64,000 nucleotides of DNA from Acidovorax sp. A79 (lineage in GTDB: Bacteria > Pseudomonadota > Gammaproteobacteria > Burkholderiales > Burkholderiaceae_C), in contig NZ_AP028672.1 in NCBI RefSeq assembly GCF_041154505.1, positions 2,312,001 to 2,376,000 of the forward strand, read 5' to 3'. The notes under the pieces are model-generated. The model was given only the letters and a program-made list of their open reading frames with translations, did not search any database and had not been told where the DNA came from. The stretch's first letter is position 1, and every line of letters starts with the position of its first letter. Shown here piece by piece: positions 1 through 9,377 of this stretch. Made by a program: the position numbers and the translations under genes.

Positions 1-543
1 CGCGGCGCCCACATGGTGCCCAGCTTCCACCCCGACCTGCTGCGCGGCGTGAGCACCTACTGGTGGGAGTTCCTGCGCGCCGTGCCCCAGCTCGACGTGG
101 TGTACGTGCCCATCGGCCAGGGTTCGGGCGCGTGCTCGGCCATCGCGGCCAAGCTGGCGCTAGGCCACGGCGTGCGCGTGGTGGGCGTGGTCAGCAGCCA
201 TGCCACCACCTACGCCGACTCGCTGGCCGCAGGCCGCGTGGTCGAGGCACCGGTCACCACGCGCCTGGCCGACGGCATGGCCTGCCGCGTGGCCGACCGG
301 GAGGCGCTGGCCATCATCGCCCCGCACATCGACCACATCGTGCAGGTGAGCGACGACGAGGTGGCCGCCGCCATGCGTGCCCTTTTCACCGACACGCACA
401 ACGTGGCCGAGGGCGCGGGCGCGGCCGCGCTGGCGGCGGCGCTGCAGGAGCGCGGCCAGTTGCGCGGCTTGCAGGTGGGTTTGGCGCTCACGGGTGGCAA
501 TGTGGACGCAACGATGTTTGCAGAAACGCTCACACATCCTTGA
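1..543 (+). CDS. Threonine/serine dehydratase, C-terminal part (cut by window edge)
   Basis: The frame is open from the first base, so this is the last 180 residues of a longer protein. It matches the C-terminal part of fold-type II PLP enzymes of the threonine dehydratase family, which deaminate L-threonine or L-serine to the 2-oxo acid. Visible signs are the VYVPIGQGSGACSAIA loop, which resembles the glycine-rich phosphate-binding region, and the ending GLALTGGNVDATMF, typical of the last strand of the fold. The PLP lysine lies upstream of the window. There is no C-terminal ACT domain, so it resembles the shorter catabolic or housekeeping dehydratases rather than full-length IlvA. The substrate (Thr, Ser or a hydroxy-aspartate) cannot be decided from this part. 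Confidence 0.85.
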   Translation, partial: RGAHMVPSFHPDLLRGVSTYWWEFLRAVPQLDVVYVPIGQGSGACSAIAAKLALGHGVRVVGVVSSHATTYADSLAAGRVVEAPVTTRLADGMACRVADREALAIIAPHIDHIVQVSDDEVAAAMRALFTDTHNVAEGAGAAALAAALQERGQLRGLQVGLALTGGNVDATMFAETLTHP

Positions 544-619
544 ATGTTTGTTGGAGAATGCCCCTCGCACTGCTGCCGCCAGAACGGCAGTGACACTACA
601 AGACCAATGAGGGGTGTCC

Positions 620-2365
620 ATGGCAAGCTCATCGCCGTCCGGCTATCGCTGGGGTTTGCGCGCGGTCATTGCGCTGCAGTGCCTGCTGGTTCTCGCGTTC
701 GTGTACCACGGGTTTGCGGCACCCGGGCCTTTCGGCCCGCGCCTGCCTGCCGTGCAGGGCCAGACGCTGTGGCTTCAAAGCCACGGAGACCTCCACCAAT
801 TCAACGCGCAGGGCCAAAGACTTCAGCACTTTCCGCTGAGTGACCTGAAGCTTTCCAGCAGTCCGAGCAGCCTGCAGTTCACGCAGGCGAACGTGCTCTG
901 GGTGCACGACGAAAGCCGCGTGCACCGTTGTGATCTGAAGCAGCGCCAGTGTCTGCCGGTGGAACTGGCAGACCTGGATTCCCGCCGGAGCAACCGGTGG
1001 GTGCGGGTCAGCGATGATGAATCGGAAATCACGGTCTCCGACGCCTCCCGCCACCGGGTACTGGTGTACCGGCGCGACGCCGTCACTGGCCACTATGCCC
1101 TGGCACGCACCGAGTCAGAAGGCATGCGCTTTCCCAACCAGACGCTACAGGCCGGCGACAGGATGTGGGTGGCCAACACCAATCGCCACCAGATCGTGCA
1201 ATTGCGCACCGGCCAGGGAGACGCAGCGGTGCGGCAGGAACACTCCATCGATCACCCGGACCTCCGGCCCGGGCGTTCGTTTCCGTTTGCCATGGCGCAG
1301 GACCCGCGCGGACAGCTGTGGGTGCTGGTGGCCCGGCCCGACATGCAGCAGGCCGACCTGCTCATCATGAACGAGCGGCTGCAACCGGATCGGGTGATTC
1401 CGCTCGCGCCAAAGCAGGACCCGAATGCGATCGCCTTGTTCGATCAGCACATGCTGCTGCCCGACATGACCCAGTTCCTGGTGCGCAAACTGGACCTGTA
1501 TGGCCGCGTGCTGAGTCCGTTTGGAGACGCTGCGTTCCAGGCGGAGCTGGACACCGCGCGCAGCCAGGCACAGTGGACGCGCCGGCTGCCCGCCTTGCTG
1601 ATGTCTGCCACCGCAGTCCTGATGCTGATTGCGGTGTTCCTCGCCTGGAAGGCGGGCGAACTGCGGCAATTGCGCGGCACGGCATGGCGGCCCGATCCCG
1701 CCAAGGCGACGCTGGACGCTGGCGGCCCTGGCCCCACCGACCCCATGGTGATCGCGCAGACCCGCACGCAGCCCATCGAGCGCGGCCGCGTGACCATGGT
1801 CAAGGCGTTACCCGGCAGCACCCGCACACGACGCCGCGTGATGCTGGCCACGGATGCCATCGTGCTGGTGGCCATAGGCGCGGTGGTCTACTGGGCTTGG
1901 CCTCAGTTCTACCAGCGCGACTGCGCCCCAGGCAAAGCCTGCGCACCCTGGATGCCCTATGCGCTGGTTGCGCTGGCTCTGATCCCTGTAGCACTGTCCC
2001 TTCAGATGCGGCGCCACCTGAGGGCGCTGGAGGCCATCCGCATTGGCACTGATGGCGAGCAGGTGCAAGCCCGGGTGGGCAAGAAGCGCTACCAGGCCCC
2101 AGCCGACCAGGTCACCTGCACACGCCAGCAGTTGCTGATCGGCCTGGGTGCCGTGCCGTTGCGGCTCAATGGCGAGGCCCTGTTCGACGAAGAGGCCCTA
2201 CGCCACAACATCATCGACCGTCTTCCCCAGATGCACATGAGCGGCAGTGCCTGGAGCCAAGGGCGTCTGGGCCACTATTGGAAACACGGCGGCTGGCAAG
2301 GGCGCACCATCGTGATCGGAACGGTGGCTCTGTGTGGCCTGTGGGTCTGGGTGATGCTGCGCTAG
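620..2365 (+). CDS. Unrecognised membrane protein with propeller-like extracytoplasmic part
   Basis: I do not recognise this 581-residue protein. The N-terminus has one hydrophobic segment (about residues 12-30) that could be a signal anchor. Residues about 35-320 are polar, with recurrent short motifs such as LWVHDESRVHRCD, MWVANTNRHQIVQL and LWVLVARPD. Their spacing resembles the blades of an NHL or YncE-like beta-propeller. Further hydrophobic segments follow near residues 330-352, 412-432 and 443-462, with a last one at the extreme C-terminus (about 563-580). A topology with a periplasmic propeller and a smaller cytoplasmic C-terminal part is an inference. The ATG at 620 is preferred because a GAGGGG stretch precedes it; an in-frame GTG lies two codons upstream at 614. 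It stands alone between the dehydratase and the phosphatase. Confidence 0.7.
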   Translation: MASSSPSGYRWGLRAVIALQCLLVLAFVYHGFAAPGPFGPRLPAVQGQTLWLQSHGDLHQFNAQGQRLQHFPLSDLKLSSSPSSLQFTQANVLWVHDESRVHRCDLKQRQCLPVELADLDSRRSNRWVRVSDDESEITVSDASRHRVLVYRRDAVTGHYALARTESEGMRFPNQTLQAGDRMWVANTNRHQIVQLRTGQGDAAVRQEHSIDHPDLRPGRSFPFAMAQDPRGQLWVLVARPDMQQADLLIMNERLQPDRVIPLAPKQDPNAIALFDQHMLLPDMTQFLVRKLDLYGRVLSPFGDAAFQAELDTARSQAQWTRRLPALLMSATAVLMLIAVFLAWKAGELRQLRGTAWRPDPAKATLDAGGPGPTDPMVIAQTRTQPIERGRVTMVKALPGSTRTRRRVMLATDAIVLVAIGAVVYWAWPQFYQRDCAPGKACAPWMPYALVALALIPVALSLQMRRHLRALEAIRIGTDGEQVQARVGKKRYQAPADQVTCTRQQLLIGLGAVPLRLNGEALFDEEALRHNIIDRLPQMHMSGSAWSQGRLGHYWKHGGWQGRTIVIGTVALCGLWVWVMLR

Positions 2366-2504
2366 GAGGGGCGGCTTAAGGTCGTTGACGGATACACGGA
2401 TTCATCGATAGGCTGCTGCACCGCAGCATCCGCGACTCCCGAATTGATAGCACCCGTCGCACTAGCGACAAGCGCAAGGCGCTGCGTTCATCACAATCCG
2501 CCGC

Positions 2505-3176
2505 ATGGGAACCCTCTACCTCGTGCGCCACGGCCAGGCCTCGTTTGGCGCGGATGACTACGACCAGCTGAGCGCGCGGGGCCGTGAGCAGGCCGTGCGC
2601 CTGGGCGAATACTGGCGCGCGCGCGGCCTGGCGTTCGACGCCGTGATCACCGGCACGCTGCGCCGCCACACACAAACGCTGGAAGGCATCGCCGAGGGCC
2701 TGCGGACCGCGCCCGAGGTACTGCGGCTGCCGGGGCTCAACGAGTACGACAGCCATGCGCTGATCGCCGCCATCCACCCCCAGCCCCTGGGCCCGGCCGA
2801 CACGCCAGAGCGCTACCGCGCGCACTTTCGCATCCTGTGCGACGCGCTCGCGCAGTGGATGGCCGGCGTCATCAGCCCGCAGGGCATGCCCAGCTGGAAC
2901 GAATTCTCCGCCGGCGTGCGCGCGGCACTGGACCATGTGCGCCATCACCACGTGGGCCACAACGTGCTGCTGGTGAGCAGCGGCGGCCCCATCTCGACCG
3001 CCGTGGGCGAGGTGCTGGGCACGGCGCCCGAGGTGACGATCGCCCTGAACATGCGCCTGCGCAACAGCGCGGTGACGGAGTTCTCCATCGCGCCCAAGCG
3101 GCTGATGATGCAGACCTTCAACACCCTGCCGCACCTGAACGAGGGGCCGCACCTGGACTGGATCACGCACGCATAG
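2505..3176 (+). CDS. Histidine phosphatase family protein
   Basis: This 223-residue protein belongs to the histidine phosphatase (phosphoglycerate mutase-like) superfamily. The N-terminal LVRHGQA motif gives the nucleophilic histidine (His9) and the phosphate-binding arginine (Arg8). TGTLRRHTQTLEG supplies a second arginine pair. Near residues 156-163, where most members carry SHGG with the second catalytic histidine, this protein reads LVSSGGPIS, so that histidine is replaced by Ser159. The length fits single-domain members. The substrate is unknown. It stands alone and converges on the creatininase-family gene downstream. Confidence 0.85.
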   Translation: MGTLYLVRHGQASFGADDYDQLSARGREQAVRLGEYWRARGLAFDAVITGTLRRHTQTLEGIAEGLRTAPEVLRLPGLNEYDSHALIAAIHPQPLGPADTPERYRAHFRILCDALAQWMAGVISPQGMPSWNEFSAGVRAALDHVRHHHVGHNVLLVSSGGPISTAVGEVLGTAPEVTIALNMRLRNSAVTEFSIAPKRLMMQTFNTLPHLNEGPHLDWITHA

Positions 3177-3331
3177 CCGCCAGCGGGCCCGCCTGTTCCC
3201 CTGCCTGACCATCCAGCGCGCCCGGAACCGGGTTCAGGGCACGGGGTTCGAGCTCACGGGCGCAGCCGTGGCAAAGCCCGGCGAGGCATGGCGCCGCCGG
3301 GCCACGACGGGCTCGGCCAGCACATCCGGGC

Positions 3332-4198
3332 CTATTCCCATTCCGTATCGGGGCGCACCGTCTGCGGCGCCAGGTCCGCAAGCTCCTGCAGCAACGCCAC
3401 CAGTTGGCCCGCCGCGGCCTCCACCACCGCGCGCCCCTTGCCCGCCGTGGCGCCAGCGGCATTGCCCACGGCACCCGCGGGGTGGTAGTCCTGCATCTGC
3501 CAGCCCAGCTTGGCGCTCTTGCCGTTGCCCAGAATGGCGTAACGCTCCGCCCGGTCCTGCGACGTGGAGCGGAAATCCCGCGCGTGCTCCATGTGCACCG
3601 CGCCAGGCGCCAGGTGCAGCATCATCGAGGTCTCGATCTCGCCCGCGTGGATGCCAAAGCGGTGCTCCTCGCCGCTGAACTGGCCCGCCACCGCATCGGG
3701 CAGCGGCAGGCTGAACCAGCTGGCGCTGTAGACGATGAGGTCGCAGCGCTTGCGCAGTTCGCGCGCCACGATGTCCATCACGCTCACCTGGCCGCCGTGG
3801 CCGTTGAACAGCAGCAGCTTCTTGATGCCCGCACGGGCCACACATTCGCCGATCTCGGTCCACAGCGCGATCACCGTGGCTGGAGACAGCGTGAGCGTGC
3901 CCGGAAAGCGGATGTGCTCCGGGCTCAGGCCCACGTTCTGCGGCGGCAGGAAGAGCACGGGCAGGTCGGCGGGCAGCTGCGGCAGCGCCGCGTCGATCAC
4001 GCCCTGCAGCAGGGTGGCATCCACCGACAGCGGCAGGTGCGGGCCATGCTGCTCGACGGCGGCCACGGGCAGCACGGCCACCACCTGGCCGGCCTGGCCC
4101 GTGCCCTGCAGCGCGGCAAAGTCGCGGGTGGACAGATCGGCCCAGAAGCGGGAGGGCAAGGCGGGGCGGGCGGAGGAGGTCGCGGCGGCAGCGGTCAT
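3332..4198 (-). CDS. Creatininase family protein (creatinine amidohydrolase-like)
   Basis: This 288-residue protein has the hallmarks of the creatininase fold (creatinine amidohydrolase, MftE and FAPy deformylase relatives), which are metal-dependent amide hydrolases. The metal-binding segment VEQHGPHLPLSVD (Glu49, His51, Asp60) and the later FNGHGGQ motif are both present. The N-terminus continues with an aromatic-rich helix (RFWADLSTRDFAAL) common in bacterial members. The ATG is the only start near the expected N-terminus. The true substrate is not predictable; many Comamonadaceae members are simply called creatininase family. No creatine-pathway genes lie nearby. Confidence 0.85.
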   Translation of the reverse strand: MTAAAATSSARPALPSRFWADLSTRDFAALQGTGQAGQVVAVLPVAAVEQHGPHLPLSVDATLLQGVIDAALPQLPADLPVLFLPPQNVGLSPEHIRFPGTLTLSPATVIALWTEIGECVARAGIKKLLLFNGHGGQVSVMDIVARELRKRCDLIVYSASWFSLPLPDAVAGQFSGEEHRFGIHAGEIETSMMLHLAPGAVHMEHARDFRSTSQDRAERYAILGNGKSAKLGWQMQDYHPAGAVGNAAGATAGKGRAVVEAAAGQLVALLQELADLAPQTVRPDTEWE

Positions 4199-4329
4199 GC
4201 CGCGATGTTAGGGCCTGTCCGGGGCCGCGTCACTTCGGCGCCGCCTTGCCCAGCCCATGGCAGCCGGCGGCCCGCGCCCGTGGTATCCCTGCAGCCACGG
4301 GGCGCCGCCCATGCCGCTACCATCACCGG

Positions 4330-5085
4330 ATGACCCAAGACATCTTCCGACAAGACGCGTACCTGCGCGAATGCGATGCGCACGTCACCGCCATCACCGA
4401 CACCGACGCCATCGTGCTGGACCGCACGGTGTTCTATCCGCTGGGCGGGGGCCAGGCCGGCGACAGCGGCGTGCTCTTGCTCGCCGACGGCAGCGGCATC
4501 GCCATCGCCGACACCCGCAAGGGCAAGGACGCCGAAGGCCATGCCACCAGCGACATCGTGCATGTCCCCGCCCCGGGGCAGGAAGACCGCGTGGCCCAGC
4601 TCGCGGCAGGCACCGCCGTGACCGCCCGCATCGACTGGGAACGCCGCCACCGCATGATGCGCCTGCACACCACCTCGCACCTGCTGTGCCATGTGGTGCC
4701 GCAACTGGTCAACGGCTGCTCCATCACCCCCGACTACGCGCGGCTGGACTTTGCGATGACTGACCCGCTCGACAAGGAAGCCCTCACCGCCGCCATCGCC
4801 GCCCTGGTGGCCGCCGCGCACCCGCTCACGGTGGCCTCGATCAGCGACGAAGAACTGGACGCCAACCCCGCCCTGGTCAAAAGCATGAGCGTGCAGCCCC
4901 CGCGCGGCACGGGGCGCATCCGCACCATCCGCATCGGGGGTGACAGCGGTGCACCGCTGATCGACCTGCAGCCCTGTGGCGGCACCCATGTGGCCAACAC
5001 GTCCGAGATCGGCGCCATCGTGGTGACGAAGATTGAAAAGAAAAGCGCCACCACCCGCAGGGTGGTGCTGGGCTTTGCCCAGTGA
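4330..5085 (+). CDS. Alanyl-tRNA editing protein, AlaX type
   Basis: This 251-residue protein resembles free-standing editing domains of alanyl-tRNA synthetase (AlaX-M size), which hydrolyse Ser-tRNA(Ala) or Gly-tRNA(Ala) in the cytoplasm. The zinc site is complete: HTTSH (His113, His117) and CGGTH (Cys216, His220). The N-terminal beta-barrel motif VFYPLGGGQAGDSG is characteristic of AlaX-M and AlaRS. An upstream in-frame start at 4246 would add residues that look like non-coding sequence, so the ATG at 4330 is chosen. The last codons (5047-5087) are nearly repeated 121 bases downstream, so the exact C-terminus lies in a repeated segment. Confidence 0.9.
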   Translation: MTQDIFRQDAYLRECDAHVTAITDTDAIVLDRTVFYPLGGGQAGDSGVLLLADGSGIAIADTRKGKDAEGHATSDIVHVPAPGQEDRVAQLAAGTAVTARIDWERRHRMMRLHTTSHLLCHVVPQLVNGCSITPDYARLDFAMTDPLDKEALTAAIAALVAAAHPLTVASISDEELDANPALVKSMSVQPPRGTGRIRTIRIGGDSGAPLIDLQPCGGTHVANTSEIGAIVVTKIEKKSATTRRVVLGFAQ

Positions 5086-5208
5086 GCGCAGCGAAGAGCG
5101 CTTTTCCTTGGGGAGCACTCATGGGTGCGCAGCGCAAATGAGTGCGCACCAAAAGACGTGGCACTTGGCCACCACCCGCAGGGTGGCACCGGGCTTTGCC
5201 CAGTGAGC
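5047..5208 (+). repeat. Imperfect 41-base direct repeat spanning the end of the AlaX gene
   Basis: Bases 5047-5087 (the last codons and stop of the AlaX gene) recur at 5168-5208 with 38 of 41 bases identical. Between them, GCACTCAT and GGTGCGCA are followed by ATGAGTGC and TGCGCACC, giving two mutually exclusive small stem-loops at 5115-5149. The remaining bases up to 5372 contain no gene that I can see. Confidence 0.75.
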
Positions 5209-5372
5209 CCACGCCCTGGCCACCCCCTCAAATGTCAACAATCTTGAGCCAGGGCGGTACCCCCGTTGCATTGGTTTACGCGGCCTGACGTACAACAGGG
5301 ACAATAGCGGCCCGCGCACGCGGTCTTGCACCAGGCCTCCTGGGACGGCGGCGCTCACTTCTGCCTGCCGCC

Positions 5373-8300
5373 ATGCCGTTTTCCCTGCGCTCCATCACCC
5401 CTGCCTCCGTCCGCCAGCACCGCTGGTTCCGCCCCATCGTGCGCGCCGCCCTGGCCCTGGCCGGGCTGTGGCTGTTGACCTGGCTGGCCGTGCCGCCGCT
5501 GCTCAAGGGCCCGCTGGAGCGCGCGGCCACCGCGCAGCTGGGCCGTGCCGTGACGGTGGGCGCGATCGATTTCAAGCCCTGGACGCTGGAGCTGGCCCTG
5601 CGCGACGTGGCGGTGGCCGGCGCCGACGAGGGCGCGCCACCCCAGCTCACCATCGGCCGCATCTACGCCGACGGCGAACTGCAGTCGCTGCTGCGCCTGG
5701 CGCCCGTGGTGGATGCCTTCACCGTGGAAAACCCCGTGCTGCGCCTCACGCACCGCGGCGATGGCCATTACGACGTGGACGACATCATCGCCAAGGTCAC
5801 CGCGCCCACGAACGAGCCCGACACGGGGCCGGCGCGCCTGGCGCTCTACAACCTGGCGCTGACCGGCGGCAGCATCGACTTCACCGACAGCAGCGTGGGC
5901 AAGACCCACGAGGTGCGCGAGCTGGCGCTGCAGGTGCCGTTCGTGAGCACCCTTTCCAGCCAGCGCGACGTGAAGGTCGAGCCCCACCTGGCGTTCGTGC
6001 TGGGCGGCAGCCGCTTCGACTCCTCCGCCCAGGGCACCCCCTTCGCCCAGACCACCCATGCCGACGCGAACATCCGCTGGCAGGGACTGAATCTCGCGCC
6101 CTATCTGGGGTACCTACCCGCGAGCCTGCCGGTCAAGGTGCAGGGCGCCACGCTGGATGTGGATGTGAAAGTGGCGTTCGAGCAGGCGCCCCGCATGGCC
6201 GTGAAGCTCAGCGGGACCGTCCAGGCACGCGATGTGCGCATGACCGACCGGGGCGGCCAGGACCTGCTGGCCTACGACGGGCTGAAGATCGACATGGCCG
6301 ATGTGCGGCCGCTGGAACAGATCGTGCGCCTGAGCCACGTGGAGCTGACCGCGCCCGTGGTGACCGCCACGCGCAACGCGTCGGGCGACATCAACTGGGC
6401 CCAGCTGGCCCAGGCGCCGTCGGCCCCCGCGCAGGTCGCACAGGCCGCGCCGGCCAGCGCCGCGCGCGGGCCCGCCAGCTCCGAGGCAGCGCCCCCAACA
6501 CCCGCCAGCGGCGCTGCACCGGGCCCCGCGCGCGCCAGGGCCGCAGCCCCCCGCGCGCCCGCGCCGTGGGAGGTGTCCGTCGCCAGCGCCGCGGTGCGGG
6601 GCGGCACCGTGCGCTGGGCCGACCAGGGCACGCGCCCTGCCGCCGCGCTGCAGGCCACCGACTTCACGCTGGACGCCGCCGGCATCGCCCTGCCCTTCAC
6701 TGAATCGTCGAAGCCCTTCACCTTCAAGGGGGGCCTCAACGTGCAAGGCAGCGCCCTGGCCTTCGTGGGCGAAGCCACCGACCGGCGGGCGCAGACCACT
6801 GTCTCGGTCAACGCGCTGGCCCTGCAGCTGGCGGCCCCCTATCTGGCGCAGGCGCTGGAGCCGCAGGTGTCCGGACAGCTGACGGGCGACGTGGCCGTGC
6901 TGTGGGAGGCGCCCAGCCCCAAGGCCGCGCAGGCCGGCGCCACCGGCGTCACCCTGACGGCCGGCCCCCTGGCCCTGGAGCAACTGTCGGTGAAGCAGGG
7001 CAAGACCACGCTGGCCAGCCTGGGCAGGCTGGAGGTGCAGGGCGCCCAGGTGCCGCTGGATGCCCGCACGGTCACGCTGGAGAAGCTGACCCTCAGCCAG
7101 CCGCAGGCCACGGTGGACCGGGGCGCGGACGGGCGCTGGATGTTCGAGCGCTGGGCCAAGGGCGCCAGCCCGTCGCCCGCCCCCGCCAGCCCGCCCCCGG
7201 GCACCGCCGCGGCCGCCCCCTGGAAGCTGCGCGTGGCCGATTTCGCCGTGCAGGGGGGCGTGGTCTCCTTCGCCGACAACGCCCAGGCACGGCCCGTGGC
7301 CCTGGAAGTTTCCGCCCTGAACCTGAGCGCCAGGAACCTTGCCAGCGACGGCGCCAGGCCCGAGGCCTTCCAGCTCTCGGCGCGCGTGGCCGCGCCCGGC
7401 AAGGGTGGCGCCAGGGGCGCGGGCAAGCCCGAGGCAGGCCGGATCGACTACCAGGGCACCCTGGCCCTGCAGCCCCTGGCCGCGCAGGGCAAGCTCGACA
7501 TCGCGCGGCTGCCGCTGCATGCGCTGGACGGCTACCTGGCCAGCCAGCTGTCGGTGGAGCTGCTGCGCGCGGACGTGGGTTTCCGGGGCCAGGTCGCGCT
7601 GGCGCAGAACGACAAGGGCACCAGCCTGCGCCTGGCGGGCGACGCCGCCGTCGACGAACTCAAGGCCAACAGCACGGCCGCCTCCACGCCCAAGACCGAG
7701 GCGCAGGTGGGCGAGGAACTGCTGGCCTGGAAAAGCCTGAGCCTGCGCGGCCTGTCCGTGGCCACGGCGCCGGGCACGGCGCCGCGCGTGGAGGTCAAGG
7801 AGACCAGCCTGGTGGACTTCTTCGCGCGCATCACCGTGAACGAGGCCGGCCGCATCAACCTGAGCGACATCGCCAAGACCCCCGCCGAGGCGCAGGCCGC
7901 GAACGCCGCCAGCGCCGCAGCGAGCGGCCCCGCGGCCTCAGCCTCCGCCGCGGCCCCCGCCAGCGCCGCGGTGGCCCAGGCCGACCCGCTGGCCCCGGTG
8001 GTGCAGTTCGGGCCGGTGAGCCTGGTCAATGGCCGGGTGGCGTTCTCGGACTTCTTCATCCGGCCCAACTACTCGGCCGACCTCTCGGAGCTGACCGGCC
8101 GGCTCAGCGCGTTCTCTTCCGAGGCCCCGGGCGGCGAACCCATGCTGGCCGACCTGGAGCTGCGCGGCCGTGCCGAGGGCTCGGCGTCGCTGGAAGTCAC
8201 CGGCAAGCTCAACCCGCTGGCCAAGCCCCTGGCGCTCGACATCGTGGGCAAGGTGCGCGACCTGGAGCTGCCGCCGCTCACGCCGTATGCGGTGAAGTAC

Positions 8301-9173
8301 GCCGGACACGGCATCGAGCGCGGCAAGCTCAGCATGGATGTGAACTACAAGGTGCTGCCGAGCGGCCAGCTCACGGCCAGCAACCGGCTGGTGCTCAACC
8401 AGCTGACCTTTGGCGAGCCGGTGGAGGGTGCGCCCAACAGCCTGCCGGTGAAGCTGGCGGTGGCGCTGCTGGCCGACCGCGACGGCGTGATCGACCTGGA
8501 CCTGCCCATCAGCGGCTCGCTGAACGACCCGCAGTTCCGCCTGGGCCCGGTGATCGGCCGGATCATCGTCAACCTCATCGGCAAGGCCCTCACCGCCCCC
8601 TTCAGCCTGCTGGCCAGCGCCTTTGGCGGCGGCAACGAGCTGAGCCACGTGGCCTTCGCGCCGGGCAGCGCCGCGCTCACGGCCGAGGCGAAACAGAATC
8701 TGGACAAGGTGGTGAAGGCGCTGACCGACCGGCCGGCCCTCAAGATCACCGTGACCGGCATGGCGAGCCTCAAGGACGAGCGCGAAGGCCTGCAGCGCGA
8801 ACGCCTGCAGCAGCTGGTGGCCGCCGAAAAGCGCCGTGCGGGCGGGGGCGACACGGCAGCGCCCGTGTCGGCGGCCGAGTACCCCGCCCTGCTCAAGGAG
8901 GTGTACCGCCGCGCCGACATCCCCAAGCCGCGCAACCTGGTGGGCCTGGCCAAGGACCTCACGGTGCCCGAGATGGAAACCCTGCTGATCACCAGCCAGA
9001 GCGCCACCGACGCGATGGCCGCCGAACTCGCGCAGGAACGCGGCCAGGCGATCCGGGCCTATCTGGTGGCGCAGAAGCTGCCCGCCGAACGGCTGTTCGT
9101 GGCCGCGCCCAAGTCGGGCAGCCAGCCCGACAAGTGGACACCGCGTGCGGAACTGAGCCTGAACACCCAGTAG
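5373..9173 (+). CDS. DUF748 / AsmA-like giant envelope protein with OmpA-like tail
   Basis: This 1266-residue protein starts with a membrane anchor (LALAGLWLLTWLAVPPLL, about residues 30-48). A long series of beta-rich repeats follows, typical of DUF748 within the AsmA-like (TamB/YhdP) superfamily. These proteins are thought to span the periplasm and help move lipids or maintain the outer membrane. Alanine- and proline-rich linkers near residues 348-390 and 835-870 separate the repeats. The LNQLTFGEPVEGAP and DLDLPISGSLNDPQF motifs near residues 1008-1055 are characteristic. The last about 170 residues contain FAPGSAALTAEAKQNLDKV, which resembles an OmpA/MotB-type peptidoglycan-binding region. 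The ATG at 5373 gives a sensible anchor. It appears monocistronic. Confidence 0.85.
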   Translation: MPFSLRSITPASVRQHRWFRPIVRAALALAGLWLLTWLAVPPLLKGPLERAATAQLGRAVTVGAIDFKPWTLELALRDVAVAGADEGAPPQLTIGRIYADGELQSLLRLAPVVDAFTVENPVLRLTHRGDGHYDVDDIIAKVTAPTNEPDTGPARLALYNLALTGGSIDFTDSSVGKTHEVRELALQVPFVSTLSSQRDVKVEPHLAFVLGGSRFDSSAQGTPFAQTTHADANIRWQGLNLAPYLGYLPASLPVKVQGATLDVDVKVAFEQAPRMAVKLSGTVQARDVRMTDRGGQDLLAYDGLKIDMADVRPLEQIVRLSHVELTAPVVTATRNASGDINWAQLAQAPSAPAQVAQAAPASAARGPASSEAAPPTPASGAAPGPARARAAAPRAPAPWEVSVASAAVRGGTVRWADQGTRPAAALQATDFTLDAAGIALPFTESSKPFTFKGGLNVQGSALAFVGEATDRRAQTTVSVNALALQLAAPYLAQALEPQVSGQLTGDVAVLWEAPSPKAAQAGATGVTLTAGPLALEQLSVKQGKTTLASLGRLEVQGAQVPLDARTVTLEKLTLSQPQATVDRGADGRWMFERWAKGASPSPAPASPPPGTAAAAPWKLRVADFAVQGGVVSFADNAQARPVALEVSALNLSARNLASDGARPEAFQLSARVAAPGKGGARGAGKPEAGRIDYQGTLALQPLAAQGKLDIARLPLHALDGYLASQLSVELLRADVGFRGQVALAQNDKGTSLRLAGDAAVDELKANSTAASTPKTEAQVGEELLAWKSLSLRGLSVATAPGTAPRVEVKETSLVDFFARITVNEAGRINLSDIAKTPAEAQAANAASAAASGPAASASAAAPASAAVAQADPLAPVVQFGPVSLVNGRVAFSDFFIRPNYSADLSELTGRLSAFSSEAPGGEPMLADLELRGRAEGSASLEVTGKLNPLAKPLALDIVGKVRDLELPPLTPYAVKYAGHGIERGKLSMDVNYKVLPSGQLTASNRLVLNQLTFGEPVEGAPNSLPVKLAVALLADRDGVIDLDLPISGSLNDPQFRLGPVIGRIIVNLIGKALTAPFSLLASAFGGGNELSHVAFAPGSAALTAEAKQNLDKVVKALTDRPALKITVTGMASLKDEREGLQRERLQQLVAAEKRRAGGGDTAAPVSAAEYPALLKEVYRRADIPKPRNLVGLAKDLTVPEMETLLITSQSATDAMAAELAQERGQAIRAYLVAQKLPAERLFVAAPKSGSQPDKWTPRAELSLNTQ

Positions 9174-9377
9174 CCCCCGTGCCGCCACGAGACGCGGCGG
9201 CTCTTCGGGGCGGTCCCCGGCGCCTCCTGCCGGAGCTGCTGCGCCCGTTTCCCCAGGGGGCCCGCGGGGCGCGCCCCGTTCCAGAGGGAGGGCGGTCCCG
9301 CGCACAATGGCGGATTCACTGAATGGACGGCCGGGCGCCGGAACCAACGGCGCCGCGCCTGCTCCCACACTGCAACC

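Noticed and set aside
3234..3863. A second creatininase-like frame on the minus strand
   Set aside because: It is a shifted-frame shadow of the creatininase gene at 3332-4198.
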